Shown piece after piece: positions 18,066 to 26,827 of a stretch of 64,000 nt of DNA. Numbering within the stretch: the first letter of the stretch is position 1; every line of letters starts with the position of its first letter. The stretch covers positions 62,001-126,000 of the forward strand of contig UBPA01000007.1 in the NCBI GenBank assembly GCA_900467185.1. Direction: 5' to 3'. The notes beneath the pieces are model-generated. The model did not search any database. It saw only the letters and a program-made list of their open reading frames with translations, and was not told the origin of the DNA. The position numbers and the translations under genes are program-made. The DNA is from Hyphomicrobiales bacterium (GTDB lineage Bacteria > Pseudomonadota > Alphaproteobacteria > Rhizobiales > Rhizobiaceae).

Positions 18066-19061
18066 ATGGCAGTATTGGTGACGGGCGGTGGCGGCTATAT
18101 CGGCAGCCATATGGTATGGGCGCTGCTGGAAGCGGGGGAGGAGGTCGTCGTCATCGACCGGCTCTCCACCGGCTTTCGCTGGGCGATCGCGCCGGAAGCG
18201 CGGATGTACGAGGGCGACATCGCGGATGCGGCATTGCTGTCGCGGATCTTCGCCGAGAACGCCATCGACGCCGTCATTCACTTTGCTGGATCGATCGTGG
18301 TTCCCGACAGCGTCAGCGACCCGCTCGGCTATTACGAAAACAACACGGTCAAGTCGCGCGCGCTCATCGCCAGCGTTGTGGAGGCCGGCATCCCGCATTT
18401 CGTCTTCTCCTCCACCGCTGCCGTCTACGGCACGCCGGAGGTGCTGGAACCCGTTTCGGAAACCGTCCAGCTTCGCCCGGAATCGCCCTACGGCTCCTCG
18501 AAGCTGATGACGGAAATCATGCTGCGCGATGCCGCAGCCGCACATGACCTGACCTATACGGTGCTGCGCTACTTCAACGTGGCCGGTGCCGACCCGAAGG
18601 GACGCTCCGGCCAGTCGTCGAAGACATCGACGCACCTCATCAAGATTGCCTGCGCCGTGGCGCTCGGCAAGCGCGCCTCCATGAGCGTGTTCGGAACGGA
18701 CTACCCGACGCCGGACGGCACCTGCGTGCGCGACTACATCCATGTCTGGGATCTGGTGCAGGCGCATCTCAAGGCCCTGCAGCGCATGCGCGCCGGAGGA
18801 GGATCCCTGGTTGCCAATTGCGGCTATGGCCATGGTTTCTCGGTGCTGGAGGTTCTCGACACGGTCAAGCGCGTCAACGGGTCGGATCTTACGGTCGATT
18901 TTGCCCCCCGCCGCGCAGGCGACCCGGCGATGATCGTCGCGAACCCGTCGCTTGCCATGAAGGAACTCGGCTGGGTGCCGGAATATGACGATCTCGACAC
19001 GATCGTCCGCCATGCGCTCGCATGGGAAGACCGCCTCTCGCGCCGGAACGCCACCGACTGA
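18066..19061 (+). CDS. galE: UDP-glucose 4-epimerase
   Basis: This extended short-chain dehydrogenase interconverts UDP-glucose and UDP-galactose. The 331-residue protein has the NAD-binding GGGGYIGSHMVWAL at its N-terminus, a Ser-Tyr-Lys triad in FSSTAAVYG and YGSSKLM, and the substrate-binding NVAGADPKGR. In rhizobia this enzyme (often named exoB) supplies galactose for exopolysaccharide and LPS. Its place directly before ugd and the sugar-transfer genes supports that role. GTGAGGGACGT precedes the start. Confidence 0.93.
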   Translation: MAVLVTGGGGYIGSHMVWALLEAGEEVVVIDRLSTGFRWAIAPEARMYEGDIADAALLSRIFAENAIDAVIHFAGSIVVPDSVSDPLGYYENNTVKSRALIASVVEAGIPHFVFSSTAAVYGTPEVLEPVSETVQLRPESPYGSSKLMTEIMLRDAAAAHDLTYTVLRYFNVAGADPKGRSGQSSKTSTHLIKIACAVALGKRASMSVFGTDYPTPDGTCVRDYIHVWDLVQAHLKALQRMRAGGGSLVANCGYGHGFSVLEVLDTVKRVNGSDLTVDFAPRRAGDPAMIVANPSLAMKELGWVPEYDDLDTIVRHALAWEDRLSRRNATD

Positions 19062-19215
19062 CGCCGTCATTCCGACATGCTGAAAGATGGCCGGCCGGTA
19101 TGAATCCGGCCGGGCGCAACGCGGTGAGTTGTCGCTGAACATATTTAAGGTGTCCATCATCCGGCATATTAGGGTATGTCGTTTGAGGGACGTCTTTTTT
19201 AGAAAGTGAGTGATG

Positions 19216-20379
19216 ATGAAGGTTGCAGTTGCAGGTCTGGGCTATGTCGGCATTTCGAATGCGATGCTTCTGGCGCAGCACAACGAGGTGGTCGCCTACG
19301 ATACCAATATCGACAAGGTGAACATGCTGAATGCGGGCACGTCGCCGATCGTCGATCCCGAAGTTTCCGATTATCTCGGCCGGTCCCTCAACTTCCGCGC
19401 CACCGGCGACACGGCCGATGCCTATGCCGGGGCCGACTACGTCATCGTGGCGACGCCGACGAACTACGACACGGTGACCAACCATTTCGATACCCGCTCC
19501 GTCGAAGCGGCGATCGCGGACGTGTTCGCCGTCAATCCGACGGCGGTCATCGTCATCAAGTCCACGATCCCGGTCGGTTACACGCAGCGCCTGCGCGCGA
19601 GCCTTGGGCGTGACAACATCATCTTTTCGCCGGAGTTCCTGCGCGAGGGCAAGGCGCTCTACGACAACCTGCACCCGTCGCGCATCGTGGTCGGCGAGCA
19701 GTCCGAGCGGGCGCAGGCCTTTGCCGACATGCTGCTCGGCGGCGCCATCAAGAAGGACGTCGAGATCCTCCTGACGGATTCGAGCGAGGCCGAGGCCATC
19801 AAGCTCTTCTCCAACACCTATCTCGCCATGCGCGTCGCCTATTTCAACGAGCTCGACACCTATGCGGAGCTGCACGGCCTGAACGCCCGCCAGATCATCA
19901 ACGGCGTCGGCCTCGATCCGCGGATCGGCACGCACTACAACAACCCGTCCTTCGGCTATGGCGGCTATTGCCTGCCCAAGGATACCAAGCAGCTGCTGGC
20001 GAACTACCGCGAGGTGCCCCAGGCGCTGATCAGCGCCATCGTCACCGCCAACACGACGCGTAAGGATTTCGTCGCGGAAAGCATTCTGCGCCGCAACCCC
20101 AAGCGCGTCGGCATCTACCGTCTCGTCATGAAGGCGGGCTCGGACAACTTCCGCGACTCGTCCATCCAGGGCATCATGAAGCGGCTGAAGGCGAAGGGCA
20201 TCGACGTCGTGGTCTTCGAGCCGGCGCTGCCGGGCGATGATTTCTTCAAATCTCCGCTGATCCGCGATCTGGACGTCTTCAAGCAGACCTGCGACGTCAT
20301 CGTCGCCAATCGCTACACGCCGGAACTGAAGGACGTGGCGAAAAAGGTCTATACGCGCGACCTGTTCGGTTCCGACTGA
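19216..20379 (+). CDS. ugd: UDP-glucose 6-dehydrogenase
   Basis: The enzyme oxidises UDP-glucose twice with NAD+ to UDP-glucuronate, precursor of acidic polysaccharides. The protein has about 387 residues, the short form of the family. The N-terminal Rossmann motif is [22 protein letters not shown] and [15 protein letters not shown] follow, and the catalytic cysteine is in [16 protein letters not shown] 19210 and ATGs 19213 and 19216 are all in frame; I chose the one that starts MKVAVAG. With galE upstream and a UDP-glucuronate epimerase at 26828, it points to a uronic-acid-containing polymer. Confidence 0.94.
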   Translation: MKVAVAGLGYVGISNAMLLAQHNEVVAYDTNIDKVNMLNAGTSPIVDPEVSDYLGRSLNFRATGDTADAYAGADYVIVATPTNYDTVTNHFDTRSVEAAIADVFAVNPTAVIVIKSTIPVGYTQRLRASLGRDNIIFSPEFLREGKALYDNLHPSRIVVGEQSERAQAFADMLLGGAIKKDVEILLTDSSEAEAIKLFSNTYLAMRVAYFNELDTYAELHGLNARQIINGVGLDPRIGTHYNNPSFGYGGYCLPKDTKQLLANYREVPQALISAIVTANTTRKDFVAESILRRNPKRVGIYRLVMKAGSDNFRDSSIQGIMKRLKAKGIDVVVFEPALPGDDFFKSPLIRDLDVFKQTCDVIVANRYTPELKDVAKKVYTRDLFGSD

Positions 20380-20417
20380 GCCCGATCACGCCTTTTCCCG
20401 GACATGAGAGAGATCGC

Positions 20418-20448
20418 AAGGCGCACGGCGGTAACGGCGTGCGCCTTT
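20418..20448 (+). terminator. Hairpin downstream of ugd
   Basis: AAGGCGCACG (20418-20427) pairs perfectly with CGTGCGCCTT (20438-20447) around a 10-nt loop, about 40 nt after the ugd stop. There is no T run. A second imperfect hairpin (CAGTCCC/GGGATTG) lies just downstream and would follow the minus-strand mini-gene. Confidence 0.55.
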
Positions 20449-20472
20449 GCAGTCCCCACAGTGGGATTGCGA

Positions 20473-20562
20473 CTACAGCGCACTGACGCCATGCAGAATG
20501 AGGCTCCAGGTGGCGATTGACAGGCCGAAGGCAGCGGACAGGCTCTTGAGGCGAAGGGTCAT
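20473..20562 (-). CDS. Putative 29-residue membrane mini-protein
   Basis: On the minus strand GGAGAG stands four bases before an ATG that opens MTLRLKSLSAAFGLSIATWS and closes LILHGVSAL. After a short basic N-terminus the rest is hydrophobic enough for one transmembrane segment or a cleaved signal. It sits alone in a 500-nt gap between ugd and the sugar transferase, on the opposite strand, with a hairpin just past its stop. No family is recognised. The signals and hydrophobic pattern are suggestive, but a 29-codon frame can arise by chance. Confidence 0.45.
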   Translation of the reverse strand: MTLRLKSLSAAFGLSIATWSLILHGVSAL

Positions 20563-20877
20563 GGGGCTCTCCAGGTCGTTTCCGGGACCCTAGGCGCGCC
20601 CGCCTTATGACGCCGTTAAATCCGGCGGCACCGGCCGCCCGAACCGGCCACTTCCAGAAGACACAGCTAAAAAACGGTTCATTTTCGCGCTGTTTGATCT
20701 GAGATGTGCGGTGGCCGCATGCTTTTGCAGCAATGCCGGGAAAGCCGGGCCGACAGCTATGCAATTGCTGCATATCAGCCGTCCATAGTTAATCAAGCGT
20801 ATATTCCTTAGTGACTCCTGATTTAGAGTGATGCATATTGCGATGCAACATAGAGACGTGTCCGGCCGGAGGTTGGT
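20563..20877. other. Upstream region of the initiating sugar-transferase gene
   Basis: About 315 nt with no coding frame I trust. The last 140 nt become A+T-rich (around 20660-20850), consistent with a promoter and possibly with regulator binding for the start of the exopolysaccharide operon. No specific operator could be named. Confidence 0.4.
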
Positions 20878-21582
20878 ATGAAGGAGTTTGGTGCGATGAC
20901 ATACGTGACCGCGGTTCCGACCTCGCCTGCCGCCTATCGCGGTCCGCTGACGTCCGTCGGGCATTCCGGAAGCCGCACGGCGCATCTGGTGGCGAAGCGC
21001 GCGCTGGATATTGCGGTTTCCTTCACGGCGCTGGCGGTCCTGCTGCCGTTCTTCCTGCTGGTCTGCATCGCGATCCGGCTGGAGAGCAAGGGCTCGCCGA
21101 TCTTCAGCCAGGTCCGCTGGGGCGTGAACTGCACGCGCATCCGCATCTACAAATTCCGCAGCATGCGGACGGACCTCTGCGACGCCAGCGGTGTGGCGCA
21201 GACGACGAAGAACGATCCTCGGATCACCCGTCTCGGGGCCATCCTGCGCAAGACCAGCATCGATGAACTGCCGCAGCTCGTGAACGTGCTTCTCGGACAT
21301 ATGTCGCTGGTCGGCCCGCGCTGCCACGCCGTCGGCATGCTCGCGGCGGATCGCCTCTATGAAGACCTTGTCCCGCATTACCACGATCGTCACCGCATCA
21401 AGCCGGGCCTGACCGGCCTCGCCCAGGTCCGCGGTCTGCGCGGCCCGACGACGGATGCTGCCAAGGCCCGCGCCCGCATCGCCTGCGACATATATTACGT
21501 CCACAACTACACGTTCTGGATGGACATGAGCATCATCGGCCGGACGATCATGTCCGAACTGCGCGGCGGCAGCGGCTTCTAA
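20878..21582 (+). CDS. ExoY/PssA-like undecaprenyl-phosphate sugar phosphotransferase
   Basis: This inner-membrane enzyme loads the first sugar phosphate (galactose or glucose in relatives) onto undecaprenyl phosphate and so commits carbon to exopolysaccharide. The 234-residue protein has one hydrophobic segment (about residues 43-65), preceded by [10 protein letters not shown]. After it come [38 protein letters not shown] and [12 protein letters not shown], the bacterial sugar transferase signatures. The short, single-anchor form matches ExoY rather than the five-span WbaP type. GGAGG precedes ATG 20878; ATG 20896 also has AAGGAG and could be the true start. It heads the cluster. Confidence 0.93.
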   Translation: MKEFGAMTYVTAVPTSPAAYRGPLTSVGHSGSRTAHLVAKRALDIAVSFTALAVLLPFFLLVCIAIRLESKGSPIFSQVRWGVNCTRIRIYKFRSMRTDLCDASGVAQTTKNDPRITRLGAILRKTSIDELPQLVNVLLGHMSLVGPRCHAVGMLAADRLYEDLVPHYHDRHRIKPGLTGLAQVRGLRGPTTDAAKARARIACDIYYVHNYTFWMDMSIIGRTIMSELRGGSGF

Positions 21583-21680
21583 GACGCGAGCAGCAGGCTG
21601 GCAGGGCTCCTCCTGCGCTCTGGCGGAGATGCCGCCGCATGTCCTGCTCTGTCTCTTTCTCCATCGATAACTTTGCACTG

Positions 21681-21699
21681 GGCGCCTGTGGGCGCCTTT
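21681..21699 (+). terminator. Possible terminator after the sugar-transferase gene
   Basis: Two GGCGCC blocks (21681-21686 and 21691-21696) can pair around a 4-nt loop and are followed by TTTG. The gene ahead and the phosphatase gene converge on this space, so a terminator is expected, but the fold is short. Confidence 0.35.
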
Positions 21700-21805
21700 G
21701 TCGCGTTCGCCGCAGAGCGAGGGGATAAGACGAAGGCGCTACGACGCGTATTTTGGCGGGCGGCGCCTTGGCGGCCGCTGCAGCCCGCGCCGCACCAAAA
21801 GCCGG

Positions 21806-22585
21806 TCAGATGAGGCTGGCGACGCCTTTGGCGATCCTGAGGACGGTCAGACGACCGCTCATGAAGGCGCCGGTGTCCAGACCGATGCGGTCCTCGCGAA
21901 ACTCCGGCTCCCGAACGATCGTATGGCCGTGAACGACCACCATCGGCATTTGCGGGCCGTCGGTAAGAAAGGGCTCCCGTATCCACATCATGTGCTCGTC
22001 CGTCTGCCGGTCGAGCGGGCGGCCGGGATAGAGCCCGGCATGAACGAAGATATGTCGCGGGCCGATGCGGGCTGCGACCGGAAGCAGCTTCAGGAACAGC
22101 TTGTGCGAGTCCGGAACGTGCGACCGCACGGCTTCCGCCAGCTTGCGGGGCGAGGCCGAGAGCCGGTGGATATCGGCATCGTACATGCCATAGGAGCGCA
22201 GCGTCTCGCGCCCGCCCAGCGACAGCCAGCCGCGGGGATCCGCCTGTGCGCAGAGAACCGCATGAAAGATCTGGTCGTGATTGCCGCACAGCATGATCCG
22301 GTGTGCCTTCGCGATGGAGCCCTCGATCAGATGCTCGATCACCCCGGCCGAATCGGGCCCGCGGTCCACATAGTCTCCGAGGTAGACGATGATCGCCGTG
22401 TCCTGCGCCTTATCGCGATCCGCAGCGATTCGCCCTTCGGCCTCGTGGAGGGCATGCAGGCAGCCGTGAATGTCGGGAATGACATAGATGTTGCCACCCA
22501 TGTCCCACTGACGGAGGTCCAGTCGCTGCCGAGGGGCGACCGGCCGCTCTTTGCGCTGTGAATTCTGCTTCCAAGGGGTCCACAT
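21806..22585 (-). CDS. PPP-family metallophosphatase (serine/threonine phosphatase-like)
   Basis: The 259-residue protein carries the metallophosphoesterase motifs in order: PDIHG, GDYVDRGPDSAG, GNHDQIF and the late VVHGHTI. These bind two metals in PPP-type protein phosphatases and diadenosine tetraphosphatases. The frame starts at 22585, but the conserved part begins at MGGNIYVIPDIHG (22501), which may be the real start; neither has a strong ribosome-binding site. It is cytoplasmic. It is divergent from the wza-like gene and sits inside the polysaccharide cluster, so it could oppose tyrosine or serine phosphorylation there. That is inference. Confidence 0.87.
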   Translation of the reverse strand: MWTPWKQNSQRKERPVAPRQRLDLRQWDMGGNIYVIPDIHGCLHALHEAEGRIAADRDKAQDTAIIVYLGDYVDRGPDSAGVIEHLIEGSIAKAHRIMLCGNHDQIFHAVLCAQADPRGWLSLGGRETLRSYGMYDADIHRLSASPRKLAEAVRSHVPDSHKLFLKLLPVAARIGPRHIFVHAGLYPGRPLDRQTDEHMMWIREPFLTDGPQMPMVVVHGHTIVREPEFREDRIGLDTGAFMSGRLTVLRIAKGVASLI

Positions 22586-22861
22586 TATTTAAGGCATCAC
22601 TGTACATCGCACGCCTGTCAAGATAGTCGTGTAGCCAGACCGTTAAATGACTAAAATCTCAATATCTAAAGTCATTGACGTTAATTTAATGATTGCTTAA
22701 CCACGCATCTTCATTCTTGCGTTAGAAATCGCTTGTGGAGTGCGTGATTCTCGAAGTGCCCTTGGGCATGGCTGGGTGGTCTCCACACGCCTCTTCCAGC
22801 CGTCGCTCATTGTCGTCTACTCAAGGTCGCTGGTCTGCACGACCTCTTGCAGGAGAGTTTC
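22586..22861. promoter_or_regulatory. A+T-rich divergent regulatory region before the wza-like gene
   Basis: About 275 nt, much richer in A+T than its flanks between 22600 and 22730. AATGACT (22646-22652) and AGTCATT (22670-22676) form a 7-bp inverted repeat with a 17-nt spacer. TTGACG (22675-22680), 17 nt, then TAACCA (22698-22703) could be a -35/-10 pair for the downstream gene. Such A+T-rich stretches are typical targets of MucR/Ros-type regulators in rhizobia, but no specific site is proven. Confidence 0.4.
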
Positions 22862-24073
22862 TTGTCATACCGTCTGTGCATCAGCGCCATTGCTCTTTCC
22901 GCCACGACCTTCGTTGCCGGCTGCACCTCGCTGCCGAGCTCCGGGCCTGCCTCGGAACAGGTCGAACAACAGGCCGCCCTCAAGGTGGTGAACACGCGGT
23001 CCGCGTCGCGGAAGCGTCCGGGCGTGGATTACGCGCTCGTCGATATCACCGCCTCGGTTCTCGCCAACGTATCCCAGGCGACGACGCCGACCTTGCAGGG
23101 GAGCTTCGGCAACCGTCGCGGCGGCGCGCCGAACCTGCCCTTGGGGGTTGGTGACATCATCAGCGTGACGGTGTTCGAGTCCCAGTCCGGCGGTCTGTTC
23201 ATTCCGGCCGATGCCGGCTCTCGCTCCGGCAATTTCGTCACCATGCCGAACCAGACGATCGACCAGAGCGGACGGATCTCCATCCCCTATGCCGGCCGCA
23301 TCCGCGTGGCCGGCCGGACGACCAACGCCGTGCAGGAAGAGCTCCAGCGGCTTCTGGCCAACCGCGCCATCGAGCCGCAGGTCGTCATCTCCAAGGTCGC
23401 CAGCCGCTCGGCCCAGGTCGCCGTCCTCGGTGACGTCAACAATCCGGCGAAGGTGGAGCTCACGGAAGCCGGCGACCGTATTCTCGACGTCATCTCCCAG
23501 GCCGGCGGCCTCAGCACGCCGCGCCTCGAGACCTATGTCACGCTGCAGCGTGGCCCGCGCACGGCGACGGTGCTCTACGACTATCTGATCAACACGCCGG
23601 CCGAAAACATCTTCATGGTCCCCGGCGATACCGTGATCGTCAACCGCGAGCGCCGCACCTTCCTGGCCTTCGGCGCCTCCGGCCAGAACGGCCGCATCGA
23701 TTTCGAGGATGCGGACCTGACGCTCGGCGAGGCGCTCGGCAAGGCCGGCGGTCTTCTCGACAATCGTGCCGATCCCGAGCAGGTGCTTCTCTACCGCGTA
23801 GTCGACCGCGACTTCCTCAAGCAGCTGCATGTCGATGTCAGCCGCTATCCGGTCGAACGGATCCCCGTCGTGTTCCGCGCCAACCTGCGCGATCCCTCGG
23901 CCATGTTCATGATCCAGAAGTTCCCGATGCAGGACAAGGACATCGTCTACATCACCAATTCGAAGGCGACCGAGCTGATCAAGTTCCTCGACGTGGTCAA
24001 CTCGGTGTCCTCGACGGCATCCGGCGTTTCCACCGACGTCGTGAAAACGCGCGATGCGGTGAAGGACCTGTAG
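22862..24073 (+). CDS. Wza/PssN-like polysaccharide export lipoprotein
   Basis: This outer-membrane-associated lipoprotein should form the periplasmic and export channel for the polysaccharide. CAGGAG lies seven bases before a TTG at 22862, which gives MSYRLCISAIALSATTFVAGC: a signal peptide with lipobox VAGC and lipidated Cys21. An earlier in-frame TTG (22847) would swallow the ribosome-binding site. The polysaccharide export domain is at about residues 95-190 (LGVGDIISVTVFE through AQVAVLGDVNNPAKV), followed by SLBB-type repeats (TEAGDRILDVISQAGG, LTLGEALGKAGG). Length is 403 residues. The co-polymerase gene follows about 290 nt later. Confidence 0.92.
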   Translation: MSYRLCISAIALSATTFVAGCTSLPSSGPASEQVEQQAALKVVNTRSASRKRPGVDYALVDITASVLANVSQATTPTLQGSFGNRRGGAPNLPLGVGDIISVTVFESQSGGLFIPADAGSRSGNFVTMPNQTIDQSGRISIPYAGRIRVAGRTTNAVQEELQRLLANRAIEPQVVISKVASRSAQVAVLGDVNNPAKVELTEAGDRILDVISQAGGLSTPRLETYVTLQRGPRTATVLYDYLINTPAENIFMVPGDTVIVNRERRTFLAFGASGQNGRIDFEDADLTLGEALGKAGGLLDNRADPEQVLLYRVVDRDFLKQLHVDVSRYPVERIPVVFRANLRDPSAMFMIQKFPMQDKDIVYITNSKATELIKFLDVVNSVSSTASGVSTDVVKTRDAVKDL

Positions 24074-24365
24074 GAAACAGCGGGACGGTGGCGTCCGGAC
24101 GACCGGGCGGCATCGTCACCACCACGAGACGCGATAACGTCCGGCCGACGGCGGGGCGGGGGGTAACAAGACGGACGCGGAGCCAACGTCGCAAGACGAA
24201 AGCCCGTGCTTTCGGTGTGTGTTGCCGCACAATACATCGTAAGTACTGACCTACAAAGTATTAACTTGCTGCGTTGCAAAAAAACATCTGGTTTTACATT
24301 GTCGATCTCTGCCATGATGATGCGAAACAAGTGTTCCGGCGTTGCATCATTAAGGCGTACAGACA
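24074..24365. other. Intergenic region between the wza-like and wzc-like genes
   Basis: About 290 nt. The second half (24210-24350) is A+T-rich and may carry a separate promoter for the co-polymerase gene. No coding frame with a ribosome-binding site and no clear hairpin terminator were found. Confidence 0.4.
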
Positions 24366-26636
24366 TTGGACAAGGTTCAGACAAGCGAGTTCCTTCCCGC
24401 CCAGAACGAAAGCGGGATCGATCTCAACGAGATCGTCTCCATCATCAAGCGACAGTGGAGGATCGTGGCTCTCTGCGGCGTCTTGATGCTGTTTCTCGGC
24501 GCCGCCTTCGCCTTCACGGCGACGCCGAAATACACGGCATCCTCGACGCTCTTCATCGATGGCGACAACAAGCAGATCGCCGATCAGCTTCTCACCGACG
24601 GCAACCGGAATTCCGCCTATCCCACGCGGGACGATGATGCGACGGTGCTCAGCGAGGTCGAGATCCTGCGGTCCGAGCGCGTCGCCACCATGGTGGTCGA
24701 ACGGCTCGACCTCCTGAACGATCCCGAATTCAAGAAGCAGGCGCCGTCGCTGGTGTCCACGGCGATTGCGACGCTGAAGTCGCTGGTCGCGCCGGACACG
24801 GCGCCGAAGGTGGAGGATGTCGAGGCTCTCAAGCAGAGCGTCAAGGACGTCCTGATGCGGAATACGTCGGCCTCCCGCGTCGGGCGGACCTATATTCTGG
24901 AGGTCGAGTACGTCTCCCGATCGCCCGAAGCCGCCGCGAAGATCGCCAATGCCATCGTCGATGCCTATCTGGAAGACCAGTACAATTCGAAGTTCGATGC
25001 GACGCGGCGCGCCAGCGACTGGCTGCAGACGCGGATCGAGGCGTTGCGCCAGAAGTCGCTCGAAAGCGATATGCTCGTCCAGAAATTCCGGGCGGACAAG
25101 AGCCTGATCGCGACCGGCGGCGAACTCGTCACCGAGCAGCAGCTGACGCAGATCAACACCAATCTCGTCAAGGCGAAAAATGCGGCGGCCGACGCCAAGT
25201 CCAAGTACGACAGCGTTCAGACGGTCGTGGCAAGCGGCGATATCCGTTCGGCCGTCGTCGGCTCGCTGGAGAGCCCGGTGATCAACAAGCTGCAGCAGGA
25301 GGCCCTCGACGTGTCCCGCCGCGAGGCCGAGATCTCCAAGCGCTTCGGCCGCGATCACTATCAGGCCGTTCTCCTGCGCGCCAAGCTTCAGGAATATGAC
25401 GAGGTCATGTTCAAGGAGCTTCGCCGCATCGCCGACACCTACCGGCAGGAATACGAGGTCGCATCGGCAAGCCAGAAGGCCCTGGAAGGGCAGGTGGCGA
25501 CGGCAACGAGCACCTCCGCCGTCGCCAACGACGATCTCGTCCAGTTGCGCGAATACGAGCGCGCCGCGGAAACCTACAAGACCCTGTACGAAACCTATCT
25601 CCAGCGCTTCCAGGAAGCCAGCCAGCGGGAAAGCTTCCCCGTAACCGCTGCCCGCGTCGTAACACGGGCAGAGCCTCCGCAGGATGCGAGCTACCCGAAG
25701 AAGCCGCTGATCCTCGCGCTCGCCTTCGTCATGGGCTGCGGCGTCGGTGCGGCGATCGGTGCCTATCGCGAGTTCGGCGAACGCTTCTTCCGCACCGGCG
25801 AGCAGGTCCAGAAAGAGCTCTCCATGGAGTTCATCGGCCAGATCCCGCTCGAAAAACACGAGGCGGGCGGCGCAAAGCTGGATGCGTCAAAGGTCGGTCC
25901 TGGCGGGGTGTTGAGCAAGTCAAATCTCGATCGCTACATCATCGATCATCCGCTCTCGTCCTTTGCCGAGACGATCCGCAGCGCGAAGATCGCAGCGGAC
26001 TTCAAGGCGGGCAACAAATCCGGGCGGATCATCGGGATCGTTTCGGTCCTGCCGCGGGAGGGCAAGTCCACGGTGGCCGTGAACTTCGCCCAGCATCTGG
26101 CCAAGCAGGGCTCGCGGACGCTGCTGATCGACGCCGACCTGCGCAATCCCGGCGCAACCCGCGCCATCGGTGCCAATGCCCGCAGCGGGCTCTACGAGGT
26201 GCTGAGCGAAAACCAGTTGGTGGAAGACGTCCTGTTGACCGATTCCGAAACGGGCCTCGTCTTCCTGCCGACCATCATCAAGCAGCGTATCCTGTTCTCG
26301 GCCGAGCTGCTCTCGTCGGACGCGATGACCGATCTCCTGGCCTCGTTCTCCAAGACCTTCGATTACATCGTGCTCGATCTTCCGCCGCTCGGCCCCGTGG
26401 TCGATGCGCGCGCCATCTCCAGCAAAATCGACAGCTTCCTGATGGTCATCGGATGGGGTGAGACCGCACGCCGGATCGTTCGCACCGCCGTCCAGACGCA
26501 TCCCGGCATCATGCGCAAATGCGCCGGCGTCATCCTGAACAAGGTCGATCTGAGCAAGGTCAAGCTCTACGTCCATCAGGACGAGAACTTCTACCACAAC
26601 AGCCGCTACGGCGATTATTACCTGGAATCCAAATAG
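24366..26636 (+). CDS. Wzc/ExoP-like polysaccharide co-polymerase with BY-kinase domain
   Basis: The 756-residue protein controls chain length and export. An N-terminal Wzz domain (about 15-110) has transmembrane segment 1 near residues 33-54. A long periplasmic coiled-coil part follows (about 200-430). Transmembrane segment 2 lies near 440-460, after a proline-rich PQDASYPKKPL. The cytoplasmic tyrosine kinase has Walker A LPREGKST (Lys about 566), Walker A' LLIDADLRNPG and Walker B YIVLDLPPLG. The C-terminus ends in a tyrosine cluster (YVHQDENFYHNSRYGDYYLE), the autophosphorylation tail. It starts with TTG: an in-frame stop lies five codons upstream and the next ATG falls inside the first membrane helix. 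Confidence 0.93.
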   Translation: MDKVQTSEFLPAQNESGIDLNEIVSIIKRQWRIVALCGVLMLFLGAAFAFTATPKYTASSTLFIDGDNKQIADQLLTDGNRNSAYPTRDDDATVLSEVEILRSERVATMVVERLDLLNDPEFKKQAPSLVSTAIATLKSLVAPDTAPKVEDVEALKQSVKDVLMRNTSASRVGRTYILEVEYVSRSPEAAAKIANAIVDAYLEDQYNSKFDATRRASDWLQTRIEALRQKSLESDMLVQKFRADKSLIATGGELVTEQQLTQINTNLVKAKNAAADAKSKYDSVQTVVASGDIRSAVVGSLESPVINKLQQEALDVSRREAEISKRFGRDHYQAVLLRAKLQEYDEVMFKELRRIADTYRQEYEVASASQKALEGQVATATSTSAVANDDLVQLREYERAAETYKTLYETYLQRFQEASQRESFPVTAARVVTRAEPPQDASYPKKPLILALAFVMGCGVGAAIGAYREFGERFFRTGEQVQKELSMEFIGQIPLEKHEAGGAKLDASKVGPGGVLSKSNLDRYIIDHPLSSFAETIRSAKIAADFKAGNKSGRIIGIVSVLPREGKSTVAVNFAQHLAKQGSRTLLIDADLRNPGATRAIGANARSGLYEVLSENQLVEDVLLTDSETGLVFLPTIIKQRILFSAELLSSDAMTDLLASFSKTFDYIVLDLPPLGPVVDARAISSKIDSFLMVIGWGETARRIVRTAVQTHPGIMRKCAGVILNKVDLSKVKLYVHQDENFYHNSRYGDYYLESK

Positions 26637-26644
26637 CCGATCGC

Positions 26645-26674
26645 GAACCGGCGCTCCGCAAGGCGTGCCGGTTC
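26645..26674 (+). terminator. Hairpin just after the wzc-like gene
   Basis: GAACCGGC (26645-26652) pairs with GCCGGTTC (26667-26674). It begins 9 nt after the stop, but there is no T run. Confidence 0.4.
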
Positions 26675-26719
26675 GGGTGCTCGATGTCGGTACGATGGCG
26701 TGAAGAATGAACGTCCTAG

Positions 26720-26755
26720 AGAGCGCCGCGCGTCCATCATGACGCGCGGCGCTCT
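26720..26755. terminator. Perfect 15-bp hairpin between convergent genes
   Basis: AGAGCGCCGCGCGTC and GACGCGCGGCGCTCT pair without mismatch around a CATCAT loop. It lies between the convergent wzc-like gene and the epimerase gene and can work as a bidirectional terminator or transcript-stabilising hairpin. A T run is lacking on both sides. Confidence 0.6.
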
Positions 26756-26827
26756 GCATTCGATCGGCTGCATAATGGAACGATCAGGCGGTGCCGGGTA
26801 GGGCACGCGTGCCTTTCCCGGAACGCC

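Noticed and set aside
16440-19160. Minus-strand open frame of about 900 codons across tex and galE
   Set aside because: It spans two well-identified plus-strand genes and has a non-protein-like composition.
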